Positions 41,401 through 51,940 of a stretch of 64,000 nt of DNA are shown here, one piece after another; position 1 is the stretch's first letter, and the number at the start of each line of letters is the position of its first letter. The notes under the pieces are model-generated. The model did no database searches. It was not told where the DNA came from and worked only from the letters and a program-made list of their open reading frames with translations. Source of the stretch: Uloborus plumipes (lineage: Eukaryota > Arthropoda > Arachnida > Araneae > Uloboridae); contig JAXGGA010002359.1 in the NCBI GenBank assembly GCA_038373865.1, positions 60,392-124,391 on the forward strand. The letters are read 5' to 3'. The position numbers and the translations under genes are program-made.

Positions 41401-44400
41401 AACAGTTCCGAGAACATTTTCATTTGGTTTACGTTTTTTTCACAAGTTTAGAATAATGAAACATTGGATTTGAGATTTACCTTGATATTTACTTTTCTTA
41501 CATCCATATTTGTTATGCTTTTCAGTTATTTTTAGTGTGTTGTGAAAAGAGAACGGAAAGCAGTTACAAAATATAATCAGTATTTTTAAAATGCATTATG
41601 CATTGAATTTTCAGGAGGAAAAAAAAGCAGATTTAACTCACAGTATAAATTTGTTGCACTAGTTCTTCGGCAGTGAGGCCTTCAGATGGGGCTTTTTCTA
41701 ATGCATCCAATATTTGTTGTTCTCTTTGCATCCTATGCTGTATGTACTCTATAATTTTCTTCTTTGGATTGTCTATTACTGGGCCATGGCCAGGATAAAT
41801 CTTTTGTGGTTCTAACTTTAAAATCTTTTCTAAGGAAAGCATATAATCATGGAAGTCTTCAAACACCTAGGAAAAATGAATAAATAATTGCATAAAATTG
41901 TTATTAAAAATAAAATAGAATTAATTAATGATATTTTGAAGAATTTTATGCAAGGTCAGTAAAATTTATTTTAACAAAAATTAAAAAAAAAAAAGGATAA
42001 AAGAATCAAGTACCACAAGAATGATCAATAAATGCTACAATGCTTGCTTCAGATAAGACAAATTTAATTAATTCTAACATCATTTATCGTCACTTTGGCT
42101 AACTACCCAGCTTAGTGGTCACCAACCTTTAAAAATTCATGGATCACTAAATATATTCTATATTATACTTCAAATTACTAATATGAATTTAAAAAAAGAG
42201 AAATACGATTGTACAGTAATAATCATGATATTTTTATTTTATTAATGTGAATACATCCATTATAGATGACAAAATTTTAGTATTTTTTTCTGAACGAAAA
42301 ATTTTATTTTTTTTACATTTTTACTATAAAAATTTATCCCAATATTCTATATTATACTTCAAATTACTAATATGAATTTAAAAAAAGAGAAATACGATTG
42401 TACAGTAATAATCATGATATTTTTATTTTATTAATGTGAATACATCCATTATAGATGACAAAATTTTAGTATTTTTTTCTGAACGAAAAATTTTATTTTT
42501 TTTACATTTTTACTATAAAAATTTATCCCAATATGTTTCGATTAGTACATAGAGTCTTTGTTTTAATGACATCACTGCAAGAGAGTAACTTTCATTCTAA
42601 GCTGAGTTTGGTGCAAAGTTTTAATTGCTGTTGCAGATGAAAATGTCTCTTTGCAAAGATTACTAGTTGAAAATTAAAATGTTGATCACTTTTTTACTCA
42701 GTGCACAATAATGGGTATTCATTTTTATATAGCCCAGAGAAATCTTGATAAAGCTAACTGGAATTTGGTTTGAAAAAAAAGTACAATTTATACTTCATAA
42801 AAAGTTTTATCACTTGTGATTTTTAAAAATGGATCTTCATAAAAATGTGAATCATGTTTCAAATTTTCTAAGGTCCTTCACCAGTGATTCACAGACCCCA
42901 AGTTAGTGATTTCTCATGTAGAATCATAGTCAGTACATGTGAACACAAGAGGGAGTAAAACTAACAGCTGTAATTTTCTCGGATCACAATTAGTCAGAAA
43001 GTTTTATTTAGCAGCGTTAAAAAAAAGTGAGTCCCTTCCTTTGTATGCATTCAGGCAAATGTTTTCGCTCTCTCCTGAAAGAGAACGAAAATGGACTTGC
43101 GTTATTCTGGCTATGAGACAAAAAAAATTTGACTTCATTGCTGCAGCTGCGATACAGTCGAACCTCGTTACGTATATGTCCATCTTTTTTTTGTACCTGT
43201 AGGGATTAATAAGGACAAATCCAGTGGCGTATTTACGTATGGGCTTAATGGGCTAAAGCCCAGGGCGGCACAATTGGGGTGGGCGGCACTTTTCCCATGC
43301 AAAGTGAAGACTTTTTTTTTTAAACAGCAGGGCGGATCGGCAGCGAGAATGACCTTTTTTTTTTTTTTTTGTCACCAGGGCGGCAGCGACCACATTTTTT
43401 TTCCTTGTATTGGCAGGGCGCAGCGGTGAACATGGACAAAGTTCATGGAAGTGGTGGCGTCCGAAGTCAAAACAAAGAGCTGCCCGAACTTGATCCTTTT
43501 CCACAATGATTTATTGCTCTCTTTCTCAGACCCCTTCTATTCTCAGCAGTGAGCGACCTCGGGTGGTTTCGGGGGGGGGGGGGGGGAAATAGAAACAGAT
43601 GGAAAACCAGTTTTTTGCTGCATCGTGTGAACCGCAGGAACCGCACTGTCACTTGGATTCTGATGAGAAACTTCCAGGTAACATGAGTTATTTACAAGAT
43701 CATCTCACTAATCACTTTCCTGTTAGAAGGATAGATGTCCACTGGCGTCAACGTTCTTTGTCCTAATCAACATTCAATAGCTGAGATAAACATGTAGTAG
43801 TGCCAGAATGAATAAACTATATGATATTTTTTAACAAAAAGCAAACTTCATGTATTTTTTAGAAGTAACGTCACAAAAATTGTGAATTTGTGTCTGTGGT
43901 TGTCCTGTGTACAGGAGATCCCGTAGCGCATAGCATTACCAATAGGCGTAGAGAGAAGTATTTCGTTTGGGGAATTGAAAATTTTTTTGAAATAAAGAGT
44001 CGGAAAACGCGATATGTACTTATATGTGTGTAAGCTTTTTAGCTTGTGGGGGGAGAGGGGTATGAACGCCCTGGCTACGCCACTGGTAGCTGCAACATTG
44101 AAATTTGAGTAAACAAAGTACTTCTAACCCGAGAGGGAGGGGGGGGATTCACCTTAGAGCGTTTTTTTCTGTTTCTATTTACTTTTTTTATAATTAATTT
44201 CTGAGCAAAAACTTCACAAAGACTGCCTTATTGGGGGATGATAAAATTCCTGAACCTCCTATCATTTAAAATCATCCTGAAAAAAGAAAACAAATATATT
44301 TTTTTCTTGCTCAAGACGGAGTTTGTTCTAATTTTCTCTGTTATATTGGTGCAGGAGTTATAAGGGCTCTTAATTAAGTCAAAAAATCAAAAGCTAAATT

Positions 44401-47400
44401 CAATTTAAGAACTTATCGAAAGAGCATAATTTCACGGAAGACCTGCAGACCACAAACTTGAAAACGACATTTTAAACGTACAAAACATCTTTTTTGCTGT
44501 GCCTAGTACACCCTACAACTATAGGTGCTGATCTATAGCTGTAAAATTGGGTAAAGGTTGATTTGAACCGCTGGGGAAAAGGTGCTCTTCCAGACATTTA
44601 TTTTTTTAAGTAAATTTTTTTTTAATTTTATTTTTTTTAATTAATGAATTAATTTTTTTAAACTGGAAAAAGGATGTAAAGCAAGGCTTTCAAAATTACT
44701 CCCTACTCTCCTTTTTTTTTCGTTTTTGCGTGTTTTCCTGTCTTATCTAGCAAAATTTAATTGCATTTAAAGGTTACATGTACTCTGGCTCGCGAAATTC
44801 AGCTTAATATGAGGTTATGTAATGTACCACGCAATTTATCATCTCAGTAATTGAAATCCTTTATTACGTTCTCACCAATGTTTTTAGCTTTTTTTTTTTT
44901 TTAAATCTCAAATTTCCAACAGTGCAAAAAGTTGCCTCCCTCATGTTATTATAAGTATATGTGCGAAATTTTACTGATCTGAGTTAATATTTTCAGTTGC
45001 CTTTGGTACTACAGTTAAACTTGCTTATAACGAGCATGAAGGGACGGTAACATGTTGCTACATGTTGCCGAGTGCTCGTAATAAACGGTTCCTTACGGTT
45101 TATTTAATACAGTGCTTGCTAACAGCGATAATATTATTGTTATTTCGTTATTCGTTTACTTTATTCCAGTTACAAGTTGTTGATAAGGTCTAGTAACATT
45201 TTTTTTTCATTTTAATCTTTAAACGAGTTTTTAAAAATTTAAAAACTGTTTTTGAAACAAATATGTGAAGATTATTTATTTCAAAAACTTTTAAATTTCG
45301 AAAGAAAGTTCTTAATGTAATTAAGTACTAAAAATGTTGATTTATAATAATGTAAGAGCAGATTTGTAGTAGTAAAATTTGAGATTCGCAAAAGACGAAT
45401 TTTTACCAATTGGCTGGTTGTTAACAACCAACCAATTTCATGTTTAACTAGCTGTGTGGCCGGGCTTTGCTCGGTTTACCTTGAAAATACATTTTATGTC
45501 AAGTAATATTTTTTTATAGCTCTGAAATTCAACACCTCAAGGGGGGGGGGCGGCCAGTTTCAAAAGCCCAGGGCGGCCTCACGTCCAAATACGCCTCTGG
45601 ACAAATCAATGCAAGTATTTAGATATTTGAACAAATTCAACCCAGGTAAGGCCCAAATTTTTAATGATAATGACATATTTGCATTTCTTTGATACAACTC
45701 CATCTTCAGTGCAAAAAAAGGAGTTATCTAAACAAAATATTAAAATGGTCAGATAGAAATAATTGAAACTATACAGAGTTGAATATGATGGTTTTTGTAT
45801 TATTTTATCTGCATTGAAATTTCAAAATGTGATTAGAATTTCAACAATACTGCATTGAGCAAAAATATCCAAGATTTTGACTACCCCAGGGACCCTGCTA
45901 AGGATTTTAAGTTGTTAGCCAGTAAATTAGCCAAATTTCAAAAGTCTTAGCCAAACTTCGAGAGTTTTAGTCAAAGAATTTTAATTGTTTGTTTTTTTAA
46001 TGTAATGAGTGTATTTTTCCCCCAAGTGAAAATTTCTGACAATTTTCCATTCGCCAATACTTTAGCCAATCAGAATTTTTTTCGCCGAATTTTCTATTTT
46101 ATCGCATTTGGCGATGTGGCGAACGCTTAGCGCGGGCCCTGCTACCCAATTAATTAGAAAAGTACACAAATGTTCAAAACTACTTCTTACCGCAGTACCT
46201 TCACCAAGAATGCAATCCCCACTGAACAAACTGTCTTCTTCTTCAAGATATAAAACAAGATGATCTTCTGTATGACCAGGAGTAGAAATAACCCTACAAT
46301 AATTTTTACAACACAATTAATTTCATTACCATATTAAAAGTATTAAGCAAACAAGATCATAATGCATTGAAACAAGCAAAATTCAAGAGAGAAAAGAGTT
46401 ATATTATTATGTTTCAACCTTTATGTTGACTAATTTCTTAATTTTTTCGCTGCCAATAGGTTGAAGGAACAATAGCATTTTGTTAAAGTTAGAAGAATCT
46501 TCAAAATATAAACTAATTGCAAACTTGGCAGTAAATGAAACTTTGAAGTCAGCAAGTTTGCTACAAAAGAACCAGAGAAATTAGGTTTCAATGGCGCTCG
46601 TATGGCTGTGGTAGTAATTTAAACGTCCCTAAATCCAGATTTTGCTGCAATTAAATTTTAGTTTTGTTGTTTGTTCAAAGATATAGTTATTAAATAGATT
46701 AAAAATTTTGCTTCTATAGGCTTCTACTTATGAGCTAAGGCATTTTAAAAAATATAATTGCATTTATTAAGGTTAAAGATGTAATGCCTTCTAGTTTTCC
46801 CCAGGGCTTTCTTATGATGGCAGATGTAGTTAAGGTTATACTTATAACTTTGTAAATAGCAGTGACGTGCGGTCCGCCCAAACAAACCAAGCAGTGCTTG
46901 GGCAGGACACTCTTTAAGAAAAATAAATAATCTTAAAGTTAAAATTGGCAAACATGTTTCAAAGGCATAAAGCCTCCTTCTTCAGTGCCAAGCAAGAAAT
47001 GGAAAGAAACAAAGCACCGGGTGAGTTCAAATAGCGAAGGAGCAAAAGCTAGGCCAATCAGGTGTCAGCGTGTGCCGAGCCCTGATTTGGCGTTGCGTTG
47101 TCAGAAAATTTAAAAGCATGAAGTAAAATTGGCGAGATGTGTGGAACTGCAAAGGATTCGTTACAAATATTACTTAAATTTTTGTGAACATGAAAGGCTT
47201 CTAAGAAATCTAACTCGCCAACAGTTGAAGGTCTGCAAATAATTTTAGCTTCGGAGAAAACAAATCTATGGCCCGTATCCAAACAGTGTTTCGCGATTGA
47301 GGATTTTGAAAGTTCTTTCTTTTTAACATAATTTTCGTGTTCTTTAACCTAAATTTTAGCGCCCTTCGGATCTGTGTGACGTAACCAATTTGACATTCAC

Positions 47401-50400
47401 ATTTTATGTGAAAAATGCCCCACTGATCAAATGGTTAGATGGGGTCTTTTAATTTAGAAAAAGTTAGTTTGTTGATGGGTCTGTAAATGACATGAAAATC
47501 TAACTTGCTGAGTATTCTGGAAATGCAAGGAGAGATTTTTGAATAAAATGGTAAGACAATGAAAATGGTAGAAGGAACACTGAGTTTTTTGTGGGATTTT
47601 GTGAGATTTATCACATAAAATGTGAATGTCAAATTGGTTACGTCGGACAGACCCGAAGAGCGCTAAAATTTAGGTTAAAGGAATACGAAAATTATGTTAA
47701 AAAGAAAGAACTTTCAAAATCCTCAATCGCGAAACATTGTTGGGACACGGGCCATAGATTTGTTTTCTCCGAAGCTAAAATTATTTGCAGATCTTCAACT
47801 GTTGGCGAGTTAGATTTCTTAGAAGCCTTTCATGTTCACAAAAATTTAAGTAATATTTGTAACGAATCCTTTGCAGTTCCACAGATCTAGCCAATTTTAC
47901 TTCATGCTTTTAAATTTTCTGACAACGCAACGCCAAATCAGGGCTCAGCACACACTGACACCTGATTGTCCTAGCTTTTGCTCCTTTGCTATTTGAACTC
48001 TCCCGGTGCTTTGTTTCTTTCCATTTCTTGCTTGGCACTGAAGAAGGAGGCTTTATGCCTTTGAAACATGTTTGCCAATTTTAACTTTATCTATTTGTGT
48101 TTTTAAACGTCGCTTTTTGGTTTTTACTCATTTGCGCACAAAGTGAACTGCTTTTAAATAATCTTAGTTTCTCATTTTTCTTCTTAAAAGGGACACTAAT
48201 ATGAATATATGTTTTTTATTTATATTCTGTTCAAAATAAGTGATGAGTCCCAAAAATTGCTATAAGTCTTTCAGACTGCAATCCCCATACCCATTTCTGC
48301 CAAGAAAACGGCAAACCACGCCGTTCGTCCGAGTCTGTCCTCTGTTCCAAGCAGAAACAGGAATGAAGGGGTGTTGTCATGACAATCCACGTCAGCCAGC
48401 CTTCTGTACAATGGTAATAGACTTCTTTAGAAGCGCGGAACTGACGAAACCAAGCAGGCATCTCGGAGCTTGGTTTGAGGAAAAAACAAGATTTTGCTTT
48501 CGAATCGCTGTTTTCCATTGAATGTGTTTGAACTACTCATAACTATAGCTCTCCTCTGAAAGACAGGAACTTGCTTTTTGATTGTTATTGACTAGTCTGC
48601 TGTCTGTGCATAAAAAATTTAATTCATTTGTAAATAAAACGTAAAATAATTACATTATTTGTTTCTTAAAAGTTTCTTATTATTTTAGAAGCATCTTAAA
48701 ACACTGCCTACTTTTGACACCATTTGCTATCTTAGCGCATTGCTATTTTGTATTTATAATGTGTTTTTATAGTTAATTAGTGTTATGTATATGATATTTA
48801 CGTCTGCTGCATAAATGATGCTGTATTGAACACAACAGTTGTTGCATATAGCACTTCTAATTCTGAAGCAAACAAACATATGCTACATATTGTATGAAAT
48901 GTAACTAATAAAGTGGGAAAAACTGGCAAAAAAACACAGCTGCTTGGGTACTCTCTTGGGTCACTGCATGTGCCTGGTAAATAGTACTTAATAAATATTG
49001 TATGGAACAGTAAATTACAAAATAAAATATAGAGTAGCTTAGCTCCAAATGGAGTGATTATCATGTCTGTAAACATAGTATTTTTCTAATTAACAAAGTG
49101 AAAAAAGCCAAAAATTAGAAACACAATTTTAAAAAAAAGGAAAAGCATACAAGGACTTTTTAACCTTTCAATAAATAAAAGTGCATTTTTTCTTGTGAAA
49201 AGAATAAAGACAAACATTAAGAATGTAAAAGCAAATGGTGCAATTAAAATAATGTAATAGTACAAGAACAATTTATCTGATGAAAGAAGCAACATATTCA
49301 AGTAACTCTTGTCAAAAAATTTTAAAAACTGCAACTTTAAAAAAAGCCTTTTAAAGACTGCTTTGTAAATGATTAGAAGAAAAATGTGTAGTGGTTGAAG
49401 TAGTTAAACAGATAAAATAGTAATAAATTATAAAAACATGTCTTGAAACATTGTTTGGTATATTTCTCATCGCAAACAAATAAATATAAAGAAATAAAAT
49501 ATAAAAAGTCAGAAAGTATTTCTGCATAAGGAAACTTTGCTGCCTTTTGGAAACTTTGGTGGACCTCTAAAGTCGAGGGTCGTTTGCTTCTTTTAAAGAT
49601 ACAGAGAACACAGATTTCAGACAAAATAGAGTTATATGTAGCCAGTAGCTTGGAGAGAAATCTATAATTTGGCTTTGCTTGTAAAAAGAAATACAGTCGA
49701 CGCTCGATATAACGACCGTCTCCGTTCTACAGAAAACGGTCTTTATAACGAGTGGTCGCTGTAAGAGGTAGAACATAGAGTATATTGGGATATAGTTGGG
49801 GTTTTTCTCACCGGTCGTTATATTGGGATGGTCTTTATAACGTGTGGTCGTTATAACGAGCGTCGACTGTATTTAACCAATCCTTCGAGGATTTCATTGA
49901 CCAACACTAAATCAATACTTTCATGATGATTGTAATTTTATGTCCATCTTAATTTTTTATTATGTTTATACATTAAGGCTGTGACAGTTGATATTCAAAA
50001 TGTAAATATTTTTTATTCATCAAAAATAAACTTTTAATAACTACACACACCTACAAAATATTTCTAAATTAGTTAGATAATTTATGCTTTTATAAATTCA
50101 TACTTCAAAGTTGCACCTTCAGCGGAAATAACATCGCCATCCTTCAAAAAATTGTATTTTATTTCAGAAGCAAGAGGAGGAGACGTTGATCCTGGTGGCA
50201 AGGGTAGCTTTGAAACCAAGCAATCTATAATGACAAATACACTAGAGAAAATAAATAATGTACAAATCTCAATTTTAAAGAGCTAAACTTGAAAACAGTT
50301 AATTTGGATTACAGTTTGAATTTTCCATATTTATCTTAACAATTTATGTGGTAAAAATTCCAATACTTCTAGAGAATAAATGCTGTTATCTAAAAACTGG

Positions 50401-51350
50401 AACCCGACTACATAAAAAAGCACTGAAAGGTAAGAAAGAAGGTAAGTGCTATTTGATATCACTATATTATTAAGTGAAACAACAAACAAGTCATTTGATA
50501 TGTTAGCTATTCTCCATTTCGCACCAGAAGATAAGTTTTTGCTGCTTTACAGTGCCTCATTATATGCTTTGTTCAGATATATTGTGCTCATTCTCTACCA
50601 GGGAAGATATTAAGGGTAGGAGAACAATCATCTTTGCTTTAAAATTGAGATTAAAAATTAAAACTAAATTTCATTAAGAAAGACTTTTTTTCATTTAATT
50701 AACAAGCAAGGCAAGAATGTCTTCTCTTTGTGTACATTTAAGCTGTTACTTTAAAAGCTGTAAAACAAATTTATAAGTTTTTTTTTTAGCTTTTTGAAAG
50801 GAAACTTTTTTACCTCAGAACACGCGACATATTAACTTATTTAGGTATTTAAAAATCACTTCTTTCTTATTACCTTGCTTTAATTCTTTCAAAATTTCAG
50901 GAACACCACCAACATGATCTAAATGCCAATGGCTCACAATTATGTTCTGCAAAGAACAATGGTGCTGTTTAAGAACATCTTTCAGAAGATTGACATATTC
51001 TGGAACTCCAGGATTGCCCGTATCCAAGAGTATTCTTCTGTTTAAAAAGAGTAAATAAATGAAGTGAGTAAAAATTATGATGGTTATACAAGAATCGGAT
51101 TTTCAGAGAACGTGAACTTTTACTAAATCATATAATAGACTTGACTGTAAACAACACACCAGTAAGCATATTTTCAATTTTAAAAAAGGAGGGAAAAAGC
51201 GATTGATTTTTCTTGCAGTCATTCTTACTTTTCACCAGTTCCTATTACATATGTATTGGTGCCTTGTAATGTCATTGGACTAGGGTTACAGCCTAGAACA
51301 CGAATAATGCGACTAGAAATAGAGCTCACTTTGGGTATAACAGCTGACAT
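35408..51350 (-). CDS. LACTB2: LACTB2-type metallo-beta-lactamase endoribonuclease, complete, 7 exons
   Basis: This is a metallo-beta-lactamase-fold protein of the LACTB2 family; human LACTB2 is a mitochondrial-matrix single-strand endoribonuclease. Exons in transcription order are 51350-51229, 51037-50874, 50224-50104, 46293-46191, 41866-41642, 38847-38766 and 35460-35408. Lengths 122, 164, 121, 103, 225, 82 and 53 sum to 870 bases, or 289 aa plus TAG, close to human (288). Seen in the sequence: [19 protein letters not shown] near the N-terminus, HWHLDH (His77, His79, Asp81, His82), PGHTEDH (His143), FSGDC (Asp162) and YPGHGPV (His197), so all zinc ligands are present. A winged-helix-like C-terminal part follows ([12 protein letters not shown], then HHLNKLVKG). 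ATG at 51350 is chosen because it aligns with the family start; the frame extends upstream without family similarity. The introns hold many transposons. The gene is divergent from GTF2H2. Confidence 0.96.
35741..35890 (+). mobile_element. hAT-like 5' terminal fragment
   Basis: CAGGGGTGGCCAACCTTTAT followed by GCGTGCCACTTTC is typical of hAT (Charlie/Zaphod-like) ends. No matching right end was found nearby. The end coordinate is nominal. Confidence 0.35.
36905..37600. repeat. Tandem satellite, period 143-147 bp, about 4 units
   Basis: TTGAACGGTTCAA-type anchors recur at 36985, 37128, 37274 and 37421 (spacings 143, 146, 147). Each unit also carries GATCTTTC-AACAAAAAAA-GTT and a GTTCAAATCG motif. 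It lies in LACTB2 intron 6. The 65-codon frame across the last unit is a by-product. Confidence 0.85.
38766..38847 (-). CDS. LACTB2: LACTB2 exon 6
   Basis: The exon encodes [20 protein letters not shown], then LVKGNTV, matching human [20 protein letters not shown]. Acceptor is TCTTTCAG and donor is GTAAGT. Confidence 0.92.
39135..40489. mobile_element. CAGGG-ended TIR element with 6-bp TSD (CTATGA)
   Basis: The ends CAGGGGTGATTGTG and CACAATCACCCCTG are perfect 14-bp inverted repeats, with CTATGA directly flanking at 39129-39134 and 40490-40495. The right end carries repeated AATACCGGAA motifs. It is 1355 bp and non-coding, in LACTB2 intron 5. Confidence 0.8.
41642..41866 (-). CDS. LACTB2: LACTB2 exon 5 (YPGHGPV)
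   Basis: The exon has 75 whole codons in phase 0. It encodes [29 protein letters not shown] with His197, and REQQILDAL. Acceptor is TTCCTAG and donor is GTGAGT. Confidence 0.96.
42108..42927. mobile_element. Possible hAT-like element around a tandem duplication
   Basis: AGTGGTCACCAACCTTTAAA with ATTCATGGATCAC at the left resembles Charlie/Zaphod-type ends. The right end near GTGATTCACAGACCCCAAG is loosely inverted. No TSD was seen. Confidence 0.3.
42153..42530. repeat. Perfect-looking 189-bp tandem duplication
   Basis: The segment beginning ATATTCTATATTATACTTC at 42153 recurs at 42342 with no difference that I can see until about 42530. It lies in LACTB2 intron 4. It is either a recent duplication or an assembly artefact. 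Confidence 0.88.
43222..45599. mobile_element. hAT-type element, 2.4 kb, with perfect 8-bp TSD (GACAAATC)
   Basis: The ends CAGTGGCGTATTTACG and the right end CGTCCAAATACGCCTCTG are inverted with few mismatches. GACAAATC flanks both sides (43214-43221, 45600-45607). Just inside both ends is AAGCCCAGGGCGGC. No transposase was recognised. Nested relics include a Helitron end near 45448. Confidence 0.85.
45448..45540 (-). mobile_element. Helitron 3'-end relic
   Basis: CTAGCTGTGTGGCCGGGC, then TTTGCTCGG, is the reverse of a Helitron 3' end (hairpin then CTAG). The 5' end was not found. The right bound is nominal. Confidence 0.4.
45887..46141. mobile_element. Short CAGGG-ended MITE with 6-bp TSD (CTACCC)
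   Basis: The ends CAGGGACCCTGCTAAGG and CGCTTAGCGCGGGCCCTG are inverted with mismatches. CTACCC flanks directly at 45881-45886 and 46142-46147. It is 255 bp with repeated TTAGCCAAA motifs inside. It ends 49 bp from LACTB2 exon 4. Confidence 0.75.
46191..46293 (-). CDS. LACTB2: LACTB2 exon 4 (PGHT / GDC)
   Basis: The exon encodes [20 protein letters not shown], then [14 protein letters not shown]. It supplies His143 and Asp162. Acceptor is TTGTAG and donor is GTAAGA. A short TIR element ends only 50 bp from its donor side. Confidence 0.95.
47058..47580 (-). pseudogene. Penelope-like RT tail plus GIY-YIG fragment (minus copy)
   Basis: Minus-strand frames give the end of a reverse transcriptase ([20 protein letters not shown], then YRPINKL and SKLKDP). 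After a frame break they give the GIY-YIG region with [19 protein letters not shown]. The core reads [10 protein letters not shown], so the conserved Gly-Gln-Thr of the plus copy is altered here. It is broken by stops near 47435. Confidence 0.75.
47591..47890 (+). pseudogene. Penelope-like GIY-YIG endonuclease fragment (plus copy)
   Basis: The frame reads [20 protein letters not shown], then [20 protein letters not shown], the GIY-YIG nuclease fold with the YVGQTRR core that Penelope-like elements carry after their reverse transcriptase. It is about 99 codons and lacks the reverse transcriptase. It is the better preserved of the two copies. Confidence 0.8.
49694..49869. mobile_element. pogo/Tigger-like MITE, 176 bp, TA target duplication
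   Basis: CAGTCGACGCTCGATATAAC and its inverse form nearly perfect TIRs of about 26 bp between TA dinucleotides. Internal GGTCGTTATA/TATAACG motifs repeat. It lies between LACTB2 exons 3 and 4. Confidence 0.9.
50104..50224 (-). CDS. LACTB2: LACTB2 exon 3
   Basis: Phases join exon 2 (one base) and exon 4 (two bases). It encodes a proline-rich loop ([14 protein letters not shown]) and then [17 protein letters not shown], which aligns with human YLKDGDVIKTEGATL. Donor is GTATGA. Confidence 0.92.
50874..51037 (-). CDS. LACTB2: LACTB2 exon 2 (HWHLDH metal motif)
   Basis: The exon begins [18 protein letters not shown] and carries HWHLDHVGG, the zinc-binding motif. Acceptor is AAACAG and donor is GTAATAAG. 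Confidence 0.95.
51229..51350 (-). CDS. LACTB2: LACTB2 exon 1
   Basis: The exon starts [10 protein letters not shown] and ends after two bases of a Lys codon. Donor is GTAAGAAT. It contains the family signature [15 protein letters not shown]. Confidence 0.94.
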
Positions 51351-51940
51351 TTCGATTACTCTTTTGAATGCTAAAACATATTCAGAAAAAAAAATAGAAA
51401 GAAAATAAAACAGAAAAACTTCTACGTAAAGAGATCCTATCACTAGAAGTTTACATAAATTTAAAGCAAAAGCGCTTTCAAATTCTCTCTCTCAAAATCT
51501 GAATTGAGCAGATGACCGAAAGTGACGAACAGGGAGGTGACGAAATAGTTTGTTTTGATTATTACCAACATCCAGATTCTGAAGTAGTAATAATGGTGGA
51601 TGAACATTTTAATTATTTGTTACGTTTCTTACACAGTAATATGCTTTTAAGAATGAAAAATCACTCTTTTTCATTATTTACAAAACGAAATTTCATATAT
51701 GTAATTTAGTTTCAATGATTTTCTACGTTTTGAGATTTTCGGCTTCGACTTCTCGCGTTTAGACATCTCAACACAGGCTGTTTCTTTTGTTTTTATTTTC
51801 CTTTTGAGCAGTCTCCGGTCTCCGATTTTGCAAAAATTGGAATAGTTTTGCACTCTTTGTGTTGTAAAGTCACTAATTTGAAGCTGTCATTTGAAATTCG
51901 TTTGGATTTTGTTGAATATTAATCTCTTCTGAAAGTCAAA
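51351..51940. promoter_or_regulatory. Divergent LACTB2 / GTF2H2 intergenic region, probable bidirectional promoter
   Basis: Only 590 bp separate the start codons of two oppositely directed housekeeping-type genes. No clear TATA box is placed for either. A short plus-strand ORF (51512-51709) lies inside. Shared promoter use is inferred from the spacing. Confidence 0.6.
51512..51709 (+). CDS. Unrecognised 65-codon ORF between LACTB2 and GTF2H2
   Basis: I do not recognise this frame. It starts MTESDEQGGDEIVCFDYYQH and continues PDSEVVIMVDEHFNYLLRF. The first ~40 residues are acidic and of normal complexity, unlike the AT-driven shadow frames elsewhere. A possible donor GTAATAATGG lies just after SEVV near 51588, so it could be a first exon. 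It could also be an upstream ORF in the GTF2H2 leader, or chance. No downstream partner exon was identified. Confidence 0.3.
   Translation: MTESDEQGGDEIVCFDYYQHPDSEVVIMVDEHFNYLLRFLHSNMLLRMKNHSFSLFTKRNFIYVI

Larger units (their letters stand above)
46936..48155. mobile_element. Penelope-like element: inverted, head-to-head partial dimer with one 11-bp TSD
   Basis: Two partial copies in opposite orientation share more than 400 bp. The minus copy (about 47580 to 46936) has the C-terminal part of a reverse transcriptase and a GIY-YIG domain. The plus copy (about 47605 to 48155) begins just before the GIY-YIG domain. Both end with the same tail, which contains GAAACATGTTTGCCAATTTT. AAATAATCTTA occurs on both sides of the pair (46925-46935, 48156-48166), so the dimer seems to have inserted as one unit. 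Confidence 0.85.

Noticed and set aside
43253..43652. Cysteine- and proline-rich minus-strand ORFs
   Set aside because: They are low complexity and inside the 43222-45599 hAT element.
48231..48521. Antiparallel ORFs of 95 and 93 codons in a GC-richer patch
   Set aside because: No family was recognised and both strands are equally open. It is probably repeat-derived, just downstream of the Penelope-like dimer.
51351..51443. N-terminal extension of LACTB2 (frame open upstream of the chosen ATG)
   Set aside because: The extension is AT-rich and not family-like. The chosen ATG gives the usual length and start.
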